64,000 bases of DNA from Euglena gracilis (Eukaryota > Euglenida > Euglenophyceae > Euglenales): positions 70,301,649 to 70,365,648 of the forward strand of contig CP154956.1 in assembly GCA_039621445.1 (NCBI GenBank), written 5' to 3'. Shown here piece by piece: positions 20,530-31,979 of this stretch. Position 1 is the stretch's first letter. The number at the start of each line of letters is the position of its first letter. Made by a program: the position numbers and the translations under genes. The notes under the pieces were generated by a model. That model did not search any database. It saw only the letters and a program-made list of their open reading frames with translations, and was not told the origin of the DNA.

Positions 20530-21483
20530 GGGGTGGCCCTATTCAGAAAACCAGCCAGCCACTTCCCACACGGGGCGGGGGTCAGCCACTTCAGCCAAAA
20601 ATGCAAAAATCAAAAAAAATTCTGACACCTTGGGCACTTTGAGCAAGCAAAATTGGGGGGGGGATGAGAGACACATCACTTGGAAACGACGATCGCACAT
20701 TCCTTGTGGATGTCAGGGGCTTCACAAGGCAAAAGCCCCGACTTGACAACATGACACGAAATGATGGGGCGGAATGCACATGAGGTCAGGCTGAGAGGGG
20801 AGCGCCGACATGAAAGCGAGAGTGATTCAAAGCGTTTGTACACTGCGCGCTGCGCAGACCCATCAAATTTTTTTGTGGTACGTCATCGTCATACACTGCG
20901 CCCAGGGCAGCAGACTTGCGGCTTGTGGGGGGTCAACCCTCCTCCATCCGGCCACCATGGCACAAAAAGGATGATCACATTGGGATGGAATGGGAAGGGA
21001 TGGGGAGTGGACCCCCCCACCGCCCATTAAGCCATCCCGGACCCATTGGAGTGACTCACCTGCTGCCCTGACCAGCGATGGTGGATTCGCAGCAGCTGCT
21101 CTTCCCCGGAGACATATGGGATATCATTCAGCAGTGGTAACCCATGGTCTGGCGCGGTGTATGCTATGACCGCCGGGCGGTGACTCCGGGAACACCCCGC
21201 CACTGCGCCAGGAAATGGAACAAAAAAAGAAACTGAATTGGACGATTGAGCTGATGCAGCGTGCGGAAAAAAATGAGTGTGTATCCCCTTGTATTCCTTG
21301 AACATTGATCGATTGGAGAATTCCTGAAATTCAGTTTTTTTTTGGAATGAAACTGGGAAGAACCAAACGATACATTTGGCAACTCAAAAAAATATAATGA
21401 CATTGTATCTACCGTCACAATCTCGGTTGATGTGTGACAAACCAAAACGTTGTTCTCCAAGCCAGCGGAAATTTTAATCGCAG
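20530..21483. other. no gene seen
   Basis: Mixed-composition DNA with short opposing open frames only. No domain, RNA gene or clear repeat recognised. Confidence 0.4.
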
Positions 21484-22200
21484 GTGAATGGAATGCAATT
21501 CCCATTTGTACACTTGGCAACAAAATTGCTGCTGATCACCTTTCACAAACTCCTTGGAGGTCCAAACACTCCATGTCCTCCCTTCCCCTTGGCACGGCAA
21601 TGTTTCAGGAATGTGTCGTCCACACAGAAGGTTTGTCGGCAACACACTTTTCCAAAACGACTGCGCTTCAATAGAAAAGTTTTCCGGAAAAGTGCCGTTG
21701 ACACGTGGTGTATCAACGGTGTCTTGAACAGAGGGGACATCACGTCATTGGTGCTGCAAGTGCACAACCCTGCTACTGGCCCAACTGTGGCACTTGGCCC
21801 CCCTCCTCCTTGCATGCAAATGCGCGCTGTGTCACGGGCAGGTGGTGGGATGGAGAACTCCACACCCTACGCCGTGTCAAATGGACCACACCAGAAGCAT
21901 GCACAAACGGACGGGCCAGGAAAAGGAGGGTCAAGAAAAATGGGTGCACACGGTGGTCAGGGCCAATATGAACAAGGGGCTGACAACCACTACTTTAAGG
22001 ATGGGAATTTTAACCAGGATGCCACATACAGGGTCAAGGGCATACAACAATTTTTGCAGAGAAATTCCAGCAAAATCTTGTCCCAACATACCCCCCCCCC
22101 TGTGTCCACCGCAATTGTTAAATCAGACCACTGCAAGATAAGATCAAGTTGCCAAACTCAGAAAATTCCAAGCAATTGGGCCTCTGAGCACTGTGCATGA
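21484..22200 (+). CDS. unrecognised 238-codon open frame
   Basis: Longest open frame of the 20.5-26 kb stretch. The middle is Cys/His-poor and Gly/Gln-rich, with short basic runs. There are no membrane segments and no motif that I know. Overlapping frames on both strands are also open for 100-120 codons, so it may be chance, or a remnant of a transposable element. Confidence 0.2.
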   Translation: MNGMQFPFVHLATKLLLITFHKLLGGPNTPCPPFPLARQCFRNVSSTQKVCRQHTFPKRLRFNRKVFRKSAVDTWCINGVLNRGDITSLVLQVHNPATGPTVALGPPPPCMQMRAVSRAGGGMENSTPYAVSNGPHQKHAQTDGPGKGGSRKMGAHGGQGQYEQGADNHYFKDGNFNQDATYRVKGIQQFLQRNSSKILSQHTPPPVSTAIVKSDHCKIRSSCQTQKIPSNWASEHCA

Positions 22201-24780
22201 GGCTATTATTCGGACACCCCGTTAAAATCTCAAGCAGGTGGGCCACATCATTTGGAAAGGGGGGTTATTGTTCGGATTTTTGAGTCAGAAAATGGGCCCC
22301 CACAGAGACAGAGATGCCCCCAAAATGCCACCTTCCTAAAAATGACTGATTTTATATCCTCTGTCAAGGTGACCTTCTTTCTGTGTGAGGAAAAAAGGTC
22401 CAAAAAAGTGTCCTCCTGGGGGCAAACAGCCACAACGTTTCAGCTGAGAGCACCCGAGAGATCCCAGGTAGCCCTCCCCCCCCCCAGGGGCGGTCCAGAC
22501 TCCCCTTGGCAGGTGGGGAATCCGGAGGGGGGGGGCACCCCCACCAAAATCCCGTACACCCTCCTTATATTGAAACTACAGGGCCCGCACCAATCTGCCT
22601 TGCAGGAAGTTTGTCCCCCTTCGGTATTTGCAAGCTTGGCTGGAGCAAGAACCCTCCCTGACTTCAAAAAAATCAACGCCATTGGATGCCATTTGGGGGG
22701 GGGTGACCCGGCCCGATGGGGGGGGTCGTTCCCAATCCGGTGGGTTTTTATAATATAATAATATTTTATTATGTAATAATTACTTATAATATACAAGTGT
22801 CTTTTTTTACATTTCGTATTTGGGGAATCATTTTGGGATCCATTTTATTTGACATATTCAGCATACAATTGGAAGAATTTTCAACCCATTTTGGCAGGGT
22901 TCAGCCCCAAGGTTGAACGGGAATCACATTTCTTCCTTGAAACTCGAAACCCCCCAGGGGACGAGAGTGGGTGGGCGGGCGGGTCTGGGCCGAGCCATTT
23001 GACATTTGAGCCTTGAGCCAACGACAATCTTTGGCCCACACAAAAGCCCGACCTTCGTAAAATAGAAGCCTGCTCCAACCCCCCAGCCCAAGGAAAAGTA
23101 AAAGACGAACCAGACGGGGGGGGGGGGGCGTTCCGTTGGGCAAGTGTTGTCTGGGCATTTGCATCGTTGCAAAAAGGCGACAATCAACACGGTCCGGACA
23201 GGCAAGACGGGGAGATGCTTGGTTGGACACGCCGGGCCAATGCCGGCGGACCACAGCACTGGCGTGCCCCAGACCCTCGCCTGCCCTGGCGACGCACCAC
23301 CACAGGGACCAGAATGTTACGCGGGGAGTGTTTTGCGCGGAAGCGGGAAGCGGGAAGCGGGGCGAGGAGGGGAGGGGAGGAGGAGGGGAGGAGGGCGGGT
23401 AGGGCACACGGCCTGGGGGGAGCCGTTCCGGGGCTTCCATTCGATTGGGTTGGGCACTCCTTGTGGGGCTGGTGCCATCCCATTGCTTACCGACCCCATT
23501 CACTATCTACTTTCCACCTTTAAACCACTCAGCTACCCCTCAGCCTCCCCCAAGGGAAACGTCGGTCACTCCAACCACTCCACCAGAATGGCGGTCTATT
23601 TCCTCCCCTGGTCCCCTGGGCAGAGTATTAATGGAGCGGGAACCCTAATTTTTTTCCAGTGCGAAGAAAAGATGAAATTTTTGGTGTACGTTTTGTCCGA
23701 TTTTTCAAAAAAGATGTGCGACTTTGGGACCGTGGTGGAGGGGGCCCCCTCTCCCGCTGGGGGGGGGTTCTAACCCCCCCCCCCCCGCAAAAAACATTGC
23801 TCACTTAATACCTTGGGGGTGGGTGTTTTAAAAAGAAGCCTGACCAGAATTCAGAAATTGTGTGGGCGTGTCTGAAAAAAATTTTTCCTTCCAGCGCTTT
23901 GCACTCAATTTGTTTTTCATTTTTGAGATTTTTTTTTGCCCAAGAGTGCCCAAAATGGCACTTTTGGCCACCTTTGGGGGGGGGGTGTCAAAATTGGGGG
24001 TGGCAAAGCGCCGGGCCGAATATCGGTCACCCAGACCCCCTACCACTGGTGGAGTTTTCCCCCACTAACCGGCGCAAAGGGCCAAATTTTTCTTGGGGCC
24101 CAAAACATGCCAAAAATGCCCATTTTTGGAAATTTTTGGATTTTTTTCTTCGGAGCCAGCCAGAAAACACATTAAAAACCCTATTTCCACCTCAGAGTGC
24201 AGTGCCCAAGGAAAATTTTTTCTGGTGCCTTCCCACCCACTTTTCAGGGGCCAATTTTGAGGTTGTAATTTCCACCCCAGATTGATCTCCACCATGGTCA
24301 CAGCTCACAGAAGACAGATTCTGATCAGGCAAACCGCCACTGCAAACGCGCTGCCCATGAACAAGCACCTAAATTGACCCCCAGATTTTTGCCATTTTTG
24401 GCCATTTTCGGCCATTTTTTCCCCATAGGTGGGGGGTGAAATTACCTTAAAATCCTTTCACAAACAATGCATTGCATCATTCAAGCAACAAACCAAGCCA
24501 ACACATCCAAGGAGGTCCGTTTGGAATGGGTGCTCGGAGATTCAAGAGGCCAAAGAGTGTTTTGTTGCAATACGCAATTCCAAGATTTTGGGAATGAGCT
24601 TCTTTTTCCTGACATTGGATCAACTCCAACTGGAACCCACCAAAGAAACTTGAAGGGTTCTCTTTCGAACGACAACCACAAAGGTTTCAAAAGAAATAAA
24701 ATAAATGTTGTGGGAAATCGAATTCCATCGGAATGAAGAGAACGTTGCCGAATTCCGCAGCAGGATTCATGTTGAGACGA
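22201..24780. other. no gene seen; homopolymer-rich non-coding DNA
   Basis: Contains runs of 7-13 G or C (for example at about 23118-23129 and 23772-23787), an AT-only patch near 22744-22800, and a GC-rich patch at 23.2-23.45 kb open in several frames on both strands. No coding call is supported. CCATTTT/AAAATGG-type words recur near 24.36-24.42 kb. Confidence 0.4.
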
Positions 24781-24806
24781 TCATCCGTCTGGATGTGCCA
24801 CTTGCT

Positions 24807-24842
24807 GTGGGGGTGGGGGGGGGGGGGGGGGGGGGGGGGGGG
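24807..24842 (+). repeat. long poly-G tract
   Basis: An almost pure run of about 35 G, flanked by shorter G runs, one of the longest in the window. Such tracts form G-quadruplexes in vitro and are hard to sequence, so the length is uncertain. Confidence 0.8.
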
Positions 24843-24864
24843 TGGGGGAGGGGGTCATATCTTA

Positions 24865-24975
24865 TGCCAGTATCTGCACCTTGTCCAGTACCTGATTCCA
24901 TTGCACCTGTCCAATATCTGCAACCACTGCATCTTGTCCAGTATCTGCATCCAGTATCTGCATCTTGCTTAATTT
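24865..24975 (+). repeat. minisatellite of CCAGTATCTGCA-type units
   Basis: Imperfect copies of CCAGTATCTGCA with CTTGT linkers, at least six in about 110 bp. Non-coding. Confidence 0.7.
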
Positions 24976-25282
24976 CTGCACCCATTGGCTCAAGACCTGC
25001 CAAAATGACCACAAATGCCACAAAAATGACCACAAAGACCCAAAAAGAGATTGCGAAAATAACCCAAATCACCAAAGTGGCAGAAAATTGCCAAAAATGC
25101 CATAAATGTGCTCATATTGAACCAAATTAACCCAATATTTTAACCCAAATCAATGCAAAATAATCCCGAAATTAGCAAAGATTAATCCAAAATGGCCAAG
25201 AAGGGTGAAATATTGGAGATTTGTGGAAATTCATCCTAAAAATGGGTTTATTCTTCAAAATATACCAAAAAGTGTAACAGCA

Positions 25283-25380
25283 TCGCTCAGCATCGCCCAG
25301 CATCGGAACCCCAACTCTGGTCTCCAAAAATCCAGCATCGCCCAGCATCGCTCAGCGTCGCCCAGCATCGCCCAGCATCA
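25283..25380 (+). repeat. tandem 10-mer repeat (CAGCATCGCC)
   Basis: Two clusters of the 10-mer CAGCATCGCC or CAGCATCGCT separated by about 35 bp of unrelated sequence; about eight copies in all. Confidence 0.75.
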
Positions 25381-25995
25381 TCACAGGTGCTTGAACTTGA
25401 TACCCCAAGCAATGTTGTTTGATGGTGGCATTGTTAGCTCCCATCCACTTTGCGCACAGTGCAATAAACCTAATGAGTGTTAAGCAAAACACTCGAAAAA
25501 ATTCTTGCAACAATTTTTTTCATTTTCGGCCATTTTCGGGACCCCCGCCTGTAGAGCCCAAAATTTCATTTTCGGCCATTTTCGGCCATTTTTACTATAG
25601 GTGCTTGCCCATGAACAAAAAAATGCCACAACTTGGTATTCGGAATAGCAGACTCGGGAAAACCCCCGTCGACCCGGCGGCCGGGGGCGGGGGCAACGGC
25701 TCCGCCCCTCCATACCAACAGGCTGGCCAATGACAACATCCGCCGCGGGTCGGGGGCCATCCCCGGCCCGGGGTGGACTCGTCAACGTCCGCAGGCAGCA
25801 GGGAAAGGAAGGGGTAGAGGGGGGGGGGCGGCGAGTGTACACAAAAAGAACGGCGTCCAGGACGAAATTCGGAGGCAGCCGACCCGCCATCGCCGCCGCC
25901 TGGAGTCCTCTCCGGGTGTTTGCCAAAAAGATCCACGTGTGGGGCGGCCGACAGGCTGGGAAATAAGAATGCACCCGGGTGGGAGGCACAGACAC
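25381..25995. other. no supported gene; GC-rich island
   Basis: 25.66-25.95 kb is GC-rich and open on both strands for 100-200 codons. No domain is recognisable and no splice-bounded exon stands out. Confidence 0.3.
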
Positions 25996-25999
25996 AATT

Positions 26000-26105
26000 C
26001 TGACTTGCCTTTCGTGTATAATATACAATAATATACATAATTTGTGTATAATATATACAATAATAAATATAATGTGTGTAAAATACACACACACACATAT
26101 TTCTA
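26000..26105 (+). repeat. AT-rich and CA microsatellite
   Basis: TGTATAATATAC-type repeats followed by (CA)n, immediately left of the Merlin-like transposon. A similar TA-rich microsatellite lies at its right edge, so the transposon appears to sit inside one microsatellite. Confidence 0.75.
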
Positions 26106-26205
26106 TGGACATATGCCATAAGGGGACCTACCATTGAAAAAGACGGCATGGGTGTACCTTGGGCATGGTGGTGTTGAGAAACACCGTTTTTGGGGTCGAG
26201 GGACA

Positions 26206-27190
26206 CCGATCAATCGTCGTCCTCGACCAACAGCCTTGAGAAGTCCAGGTTGTCGGGGCCTTCGGGGTCTTCGGGGTCTTCACTTGCTTCACCGAGGTGC
26301 TCTGTATGTAGCTGCTGATGGTGTTCACGCAGCCCCTCGAGGAAGACGTTAAACCTGTTCTCCTCTTTTGTTCTTGCCCGCCACTCGAAACATGACACGT
26401 AGCCCGGGAGATACATGGAATGCACCCCTCTCCTTGCTCTGAGCCACGTCTTGAGGTGCCCCCACATGCCATCGACGGACTGCGTGTGGACTGACATCTT
26501 TTTCCCATCAACTTTCTTTTCTGCCACCCACTCGCCCTGGTTGTGCCGCACGTATTGATGTTTGTATCCCAATTTCTTCACGCCCAGGTATGCCCGTAGA
26601 CCATCTGTGAAGATAATGCTGCCTCGCTCCACCCATCTTTCCACCCGCGGCAGGACTTCCTTTGCAGGAGCAGCCCCCTTCATCTTGTAAAATTTCGGCA
26701 TCCATTGCATCTGTTCGGTAATAAATTAAGAACTTCCACGCTCAAAGCATGCCCAGAAGCACGCCTTTACCTTGGATGGCTTTCCGTGGATGCCATTCTG
26801 GGAAGACCCCCACATGGTTTCATCAACCTCAACAACCCCTGTCAGCGTCCGTCTTCGCGCAATGTTGATGCACCTCATGACCGCGTGGCTCAGAGCAAAA
26901 AATTTTGTGACCGTGTTGTGGTGCACGCCCGTCATATCCTCAATCTGCCTCGAGGTGCAGTCATTGCAGATCAGGAAGAACACTTCTAGAAGATGGGTGT
27001 AGGCAATGACCGGGAACATGCCGAGTGGACCAGAACGCAGTGAAAACCACGTTTGGCATTCCTTGCCCCCGCATCTCCAATAATATTCACGTTTGCTCCC
27101 CCTTTTCTCTTCCGTGCCATAAGATCCCTGTGAGGACCCTAACCCTAACCCTAACTCTAACCCTAACCCTATCCCTAACCCGAACCCTGA
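26206..27190 (-). pseudogene. Merlin-type DDE transposase, one in-frame stop
   Basis: In one minus-strand frame: an N-terminal zinc ribbon (YYWRCGGKECQTWFSLRSG), a helix-turn-helix-like part (SRQIEDMTGVHHNTVTKFF), VVEVDETMWGS (first catalytic Asp), then after a TAA at 26726-26728 GSIIFTDGLRAY (second Asp). VHTQSVDGMWGHLK (third acidic or Asn position region) and SCFEWRA close the domain. An acidic tail ends the frame. The order and spacing fit the ISXO2/IS1595 fold used by Merlin transposons. Only the TAA breaks the frame; no GT-AG intron that removes it keeps the phase. The 5' end runs through telomere-type repeats, so the true start is unclear. Confidence 0.8.
27137..27189 (+). repeat. interstitial telomere-type (CCCTAA)n tract
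   Basis: Nine consecutive, slightly degenerate CCCTAA units inside the Merlin-like element, at the 5' side of its transposase frame. TTAGGG is a common eukaryotic telomere repeat. The tract is too short and internal to be a chromosome end. It could be repair of a break by telomerase or chance capture. Confidence 0.85.
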
Positions 27191-27288
27191 CAAAAATGGT
27201 GATGAACGGTGGTGTTGAGAAACACCGTTTGTCCTTCCTTCGTCATCAGTGGTGGAAAGTCATGCCCAGCATTCCAAATGGACATGAA

Positions 27289-27325
27289 AAGGGGGGGGGG
27301 AACGGGGGGGGGGGGGGGTGGGGGA
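27289..27325 (+). repeat. poly-G tract inside the transposon
   Basis: Runs of 10 and about 16 G with few interruptions, between the right hairpin and the right terminal repeat. Confidence 0.8.
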
Positions 27326-27361
27326 AGAAAAAAAATTTGGTAGGTCCCCTTATGGCATATG

Positions 27362-27456
27362 GCCATATATGCATATATATGTATATATATGTATATATAT
27401 ATATGTATGTATGCATGTATGTATATATATATACACACATATACACACATGGCGGG
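27362..27456 (+). repeat. TA-rich microsatellite
   Basis: (TATATG)n and (TATG)n followed by ATACACACAT repeats, directly right of the transposon. Confidence 0.85.
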
Positions 27457-30400
27457 TGCCATAGGCGGCACATTGAGAGCCAGGGTTGTCCCGCCCGGCT
27501 CCAGCCAGGCCGTGCCGTTTGGTCAGCGGCTCCCCGGGGCTCAGGAAAGAGGACTGGAGATTGCAAACTTCAAATTTTCATGAGCGTTCAAAGAATTCTG
27601 GTAAACCATCGCTGCCGTGAGTATGCTAAGGCGAGATGCACAGATACTTTGGCTTGGACTCGGGGATGACCAACAAAATTTGACGTGTTTGAAAAATTAT
27701 AATGCATTTGTATGAGCTTAGACGGCTGGGAATGCACTTTTCTTGTTCAGTCATAAAAATTCCGGCAGTTTTAGTGAAAATGCGCATCTGTGCATCTTGG
27801 AAGCGGAACACTCGGCACACTCTACACGACATGTGGAACACGGGCGACGCAGGACAACCTGGACCTGGGTGTGCCACCGCGTGTTCATCGATGTGCCGAT
27901 GGCTCCTGGGGGCAGGCCTGGTGATCCCGGGATGAGCATGGGAAGGAACTCCTTGCAGCCATAGAGACACAGCCCTCCCAAGGTCGAAACAACATGTGTG
28001 TCACTGAGTATCAAAGCCGAAGAAAATGCGAAGAAAATGCGCACCTGCGCATTTTTTGGAAACCCAAAAGAATGCGCTGGTGCACATTTTTTTTGGAATG
28101 GACACAGGCTGTGGGAAGGGGGAATGCGCACATGCGCACTGATGATGAAAGACGCACTGGGTATGGCCTGTTGTTTGCCTGCCTTGAATCCGAGCTGTGC
28201 ACTGCTATGATGTGGTTTCGGGCTTGCAGAACATCGGTGTGGAGGGGGAGATGAACCAAAAGAATCGCCCTTGGCACCAATGTCGCTGTACCAGACCATA
28301 CCCTGAAACGCGACACCTACATGGGCGTGGAAAATTCTGAGCTTGGCGACGGCAGGTGCCAAGGCACGAATTCATGTCCTTCAATGACAGGGGAACTGCC
28401 CCCCTGCTGCTCAAATCACCGAACAAATCAGAATGCGCACCTGCGCATTCCACTTCACCCGCTGCATCCAGTGCCCAGCCTAGCGAGCACGTCACAACGC
28501 ACGTGCAACCGTCCCCCACCCGGCGGAGGTGATGGGCCGGTTGCTGCCAATGTTGTCCGGCCCACGCCCCAGAGCGTGCATGGCAGCACACAGCCACTGT
28601 GCCCCACAATTAGGGTCAACACAGGGGATTGTGTCTGGTTTCACACATGCTCACTGGGTTGGCACCTCGAGAGCGAAACACGCCTGTCACCACCTTCGGC
28701 ATCATTCCCAAAAACGGTCTGTAAACACAGAATTATTTCACAATCCAAATGGACTCAAAGAAGCGAACACCATTGGTCAGTCCTTGCCCCAAAATTTCTC
28801 CAGGCCCTTGAGACCGTGAGTCAGGCACACGTCACAACAAAAACTTGCCGATAAACCTAGGAATTTTTATTGTTCTGCCTTTTCTGTGTATTCCACTGTG
28901 TCGCGCCATTACAAAATGGATGAGAAAGGTACTTCAGTGCCCGAGGAAACTCCTCAGTGATGGGCACCCTAATTCCCAATTGCAGTCAGCAGTCTTCATG
29001 CCATGAGTGAAAAGCCGGTGAATGCGCATATGCGCAAACAAGCGTCCTGTGCCTTTCTTTAGATCACAGTCACACCGCCGAATATTTACACTCCCAGGTG
29101 GGCATGCCACCACCCACGCCCCTGGGTTTGAAACCACACGGCTGAAATGCAGACCTCCCTGCGAGGATCGAACGGTGCCCAAAGATGAGGCAGCCCTGGA
29201 GCGAAACGGAAAAGGAGGACCACCACCTGTGGCCTTGTTGGCAACAAACATCACCCACCACCCTCAGAGTGACGCTCCAGCACTGATAACTACGCAACCC
29301 CTGGCCGCTGTGAAGACCAAGGAAAGCACACATGCACACACCTTCTCCACACACCATATCCGCAATGGTTGCAGTCAAACACGGCACATCGGGGTGAATG
29401 CGCACATGCGCATTCCCTTCTTGTGTCTACCCTTAAAGCACCCTGGTAGGAGGTTGCCACACAGGGCGATGCCCAACAACTGAGCACACAAGGTGGAGGC
29501 ACAGCCCAGGAGACGTACACCCCACTCTGGCGTCATCCACCTGTGCAATGGATGCCTCTGAAATTGCTAACAAAAAGTCCAGCACTGCACCATGGGGGTT
29601 GCCCTGGCACAATGCTGTGCTTGCACTGTTCAGAAGTGCCAGACACAACTCCCCACAACACAGAAAATGCGCACCTACGCACTCACCCTCACGGAATGCG
29701 CAGGTGCGCACTCTTGTGGATGCCCAGCGCTGCTCCCCTCCTGTCTTCCTGCAGATAAAATAACAGCCAGCCAGCGAAGGAACACCCTCAAGAGTGCGCA
29801 CGTTCCTTATGTTTGTGAGGGCAGTTCTGGAGGGTGTTGTCTGTGGCAGAAAGGGTTGAAGTGGGGCTCCGCACCGTAGCTTTCAAAACCAGTGACACAC
29901 AGGAAAGGAGTGCAAGCCAGCCCCCCCCCCTTCCATACCCAGCACCCCATCCCAAACGGCAGACCTAAACACAGGTGGTCGCACATGGTGATGTGCCGTG
30001 GTGCCATGAGAAGGCACATGCGGAGCGGACAGCGTGCGCCACTGGTGGGATGCTGTGCCTGCATGTGTCGCGGAGGGGTGCAGTGCACTGCGTGGAATGG
30101 CAAACAGCAGGCAACCTGTAGAGGGTAAAGAGCCCTCCCCTACAGACATGTGGCGTGGATTTAAACACCCCCCCCACCACCACTCTCTGAATGCAGACAA
30201 CACGAACATAACAAACATCGGCCAGCGTCCCCTCCCTAGCTGTGTCCTGCTTCAAACACAGGCTCCCCTCCACTCTAACCGTAAATACCACAGTGCCCCC
30301 TACCCACAACCACCCCCGGGAGCCATAATCACTGTCCAAAATTTCGGGAAAAGACCAGGACAGAGAGAGGGGTGAATGCGCACCTGTGCATTCAGTGGGC

Positions 30401-30600
30401 ACCACAAAACAGGGGAGACAGCGACAGGTACAACAGCTTCACCTGACCAGGGTTCGTTCTCGTGAAACAGCGTTTTGTGTCGCACCAACTTCGGCAGATG
30501 AGGTTTTTCCCTCGGTCAGCGGAGGTGGTAAACCGTCATTTCCAAAACGAAAAAAATCGGTTTACCCAGAAAAAAACCAGGGGATCGAAAGCAGTGGTAC
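27457..30600. other. no supported gene between palindromes
   Basis: Open frames of 100-200 codons exist on both strands but are crossed by the palindromes and lack known domains. Codon composition does not distinguish a strand. Confidence 0.35.
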
Positions 30601-31102
30601 CCATTTTGGTACCCCCCCCCTATGTCCAATGACCGGTAACCTCTGTCCTCTGACCGGGGGGGTGGTCGTTGGACATAGGGTAGTGACCAAAAAGGTGTCC
30701 TCTGACCGGGGGGGTGGTCGTTGGACATGGGGTCAAAAGAAAGTTGGTGGGTACCCGGGTCCCTACCCACCCCAAAATGCCCAAATTTTCCCTTCCGGCG
30801 CTTCGCGCCGAAAATTTTGGGCAATTTTGACAAATTTTTGTCCAAAAAGTGTCAAAAATGGCATTTTGGCCAAATTTTTGGCAAATTTTTGGGCAAATTT
30901 TTTCGTCCCGGCGCTTCGCGCCGGGACCAAAAATTTGGTGAAACCTCCGAAAAGGTGTCCTCTGACCGGGGGGGTGGTCATTGGACATAGGGGGGTCGTT
31001 GGACATAGGGGGGGGGGGTACCAGGGGTTTCAGCTGACGGGTGCGCCGCCCCGTCAAGTGATGGCAATTCAGTTGGTCAAAAAAGAATGCGCAGGTGCGC
31101 AA
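27777..31102. repeat. dispersed palindrome array A (GAATGCGCANNTGCGCATTC)
   Basis: About ten copies of a 16-20 bp palindrome with consensus AATGCGCANNTGCGCATT lie at 27779, 28035-28054, 28122-28139, 28431-28450, 29020-29037, 29396-29415, 29664-29682, 29694-29712, 30374-30393 and 31085-31102; a weaker one is at 28070-28090. The two central bases vary (CC, CA, TA, GG) while the arms are kept. Surrounding sequence is otherwise unique and no gene is supported in 27.46-30.6 kb. The cores resemble but do not equal the NRF1-type site GCGCAYGCGC. Confidence 0.8.
30612..31018. mobile_element. TA-flanked C/G-tract MITE, family 1 copy 1
   Basis: 407 bp, about 95% identical by eye to 38707-39122. Ends are inverted: a C run followed by TATGTCCAATGACC at the left, and its complement at the right. 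The element is flanked by TA on both sides (30610-30611, 31019-31020). Internal sequence has two GGCGCTTCGCGCC hairpins (30795-30810 and about 30905-30927) separated by a purine/T-rich stretch. No coding capacity. Confidence 0.75.
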
Positions 31103-31940
31103 AAAACCACCAAAAATGAAAAATGCATTCCCGGCCGTCTAAGATGAGCCGTGTCAAAAATTGCATTTACAATGCATCAAAGAATTGAGTTTTGCTTTCA
31201 TTTTACAAGGAAAATTGCCCCCCTCCCCCGGGAAGTTGTTTCCGGCATGGACTCGCTGACTTGTCAGGTTGGGAATGTGCCACATCGGCTTGTATTCTTT
31301 GAATTTTCAGGTTATAACTTCCTTGGGGGGAGTCTGAGCAGAAAGCAAAAAAAAATTGACCATCCGTCTACAGACAGGAATCCAAAAAGTGAGATCCCAA
31401 AAAAATCATTGAAATATTGGCAACCATCTAAAATCTAAAAAAATGTTCCCATCTCTTTCCATCTCCAAAAAAAGCTCTATTTTTTTGACCTCGCTCCTAT
31501 TCACCTCACTCCGGCAGCAACCTTGGAGGGGAAAACCGAACCTGCATCGCAAGCCGGAGATGAGGGGCCGCCTGTCGACGGGGCAGGTGGTAAGGCCCAG
31601 GGTGGGTTGCTGGACCACTCGCTGCAGACGGAAACTTCAGTTCATAGCAATCACGGGTCACTGAATGTACTTCACAGCACATTTCTCGTCGCCGAAGGTT
31701 TGGATTGGGTGCATCGGTTTCTGCCGGCACCACTGCAGAGGGCTTCATATCCCACCCTGGCCAGCCCTTGGGATGAGCAGCGGATGGGGAGCGACAAGGT
31801 CAGCCAGGATTGGGGGGGGGATGACAGGAACGCCGCGTGCTATGCGGGGATCAGTCTGGCCGAGGGGCAGGGTGACCTCCATGAGAGTGCACATGAACTG
31901 TCCACTTTCCATTTTCCAAAAGAGAATTCCACAGATCTTC
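31103..31940. other. no confident gene; coding-like patch 31.5-31.93 kb
   Basis: 31.5-31.93 kb has balanced composition and is open on both strands. On the minus strand a frame would continue across the 31952-33464 insertion into 33476-33686 if the insertion were absent, but no domain is recognised. Confidence 0.25.
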
Positions 31941-31979
31941 CCTTTCAGGCAGTGCCAAACGGTAGACTGGGGGGGGGGG

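Larger units (their letters stand above)
26110..27361 (-). mobile_element. Merlin/IS1595-like DNA transposon with perfect TIRs
   Basis: Bounded by a perfect 24-bp inverted repeat: left arm 26110-26133, right arm 27338-27361 (outer bases CATATGCC, inner bases CCTACCA). The match extends outward with one mismatch. Inside is a minus-strand transposase of the Merlin/IS1595 type. A 23-bp hairpin-bearing sequence occurs twice just inside the ends (26167-26189 and 27208-27230). The expected 8-9 bp target duplication cannot be judged because both flanks are TA-rich microsatellite. Total length about 1.25 kb. Confidence 0.8.

Noticed and set aside
23144-23773. 209-codon plus-strand open frame in the GC-rich patch
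   Set aside because: The opposite strand is equally open, the content is Gly/Arg/Pro low complexity, and no splice or domain evidence exists.
26698-26740. Tiny intron removing the TAA in the Merlin transposase
   Set aside because: The available GT and AG pairs do not keep the reading phase on both sides, so a premature stop is simpler.
27137-27189. Chromosome end (true telomere)
   Set aside because: Too short, degenerate, and flanked on both sides by transposon sequence.
27777-31102. CRISPR array from regularly repeated palindromes
   Set aside because: Repeats are about 20 bp at irregular spacing of tens to hundreds of bp, in eukaryotic DNA with no associated genes.
27777-31102. NRF1 binding sites
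   Set aside because: The core GCGCANNTGCGC has two extra central bases compared with GCGCAYGCGC, and the host lineage is unknown.
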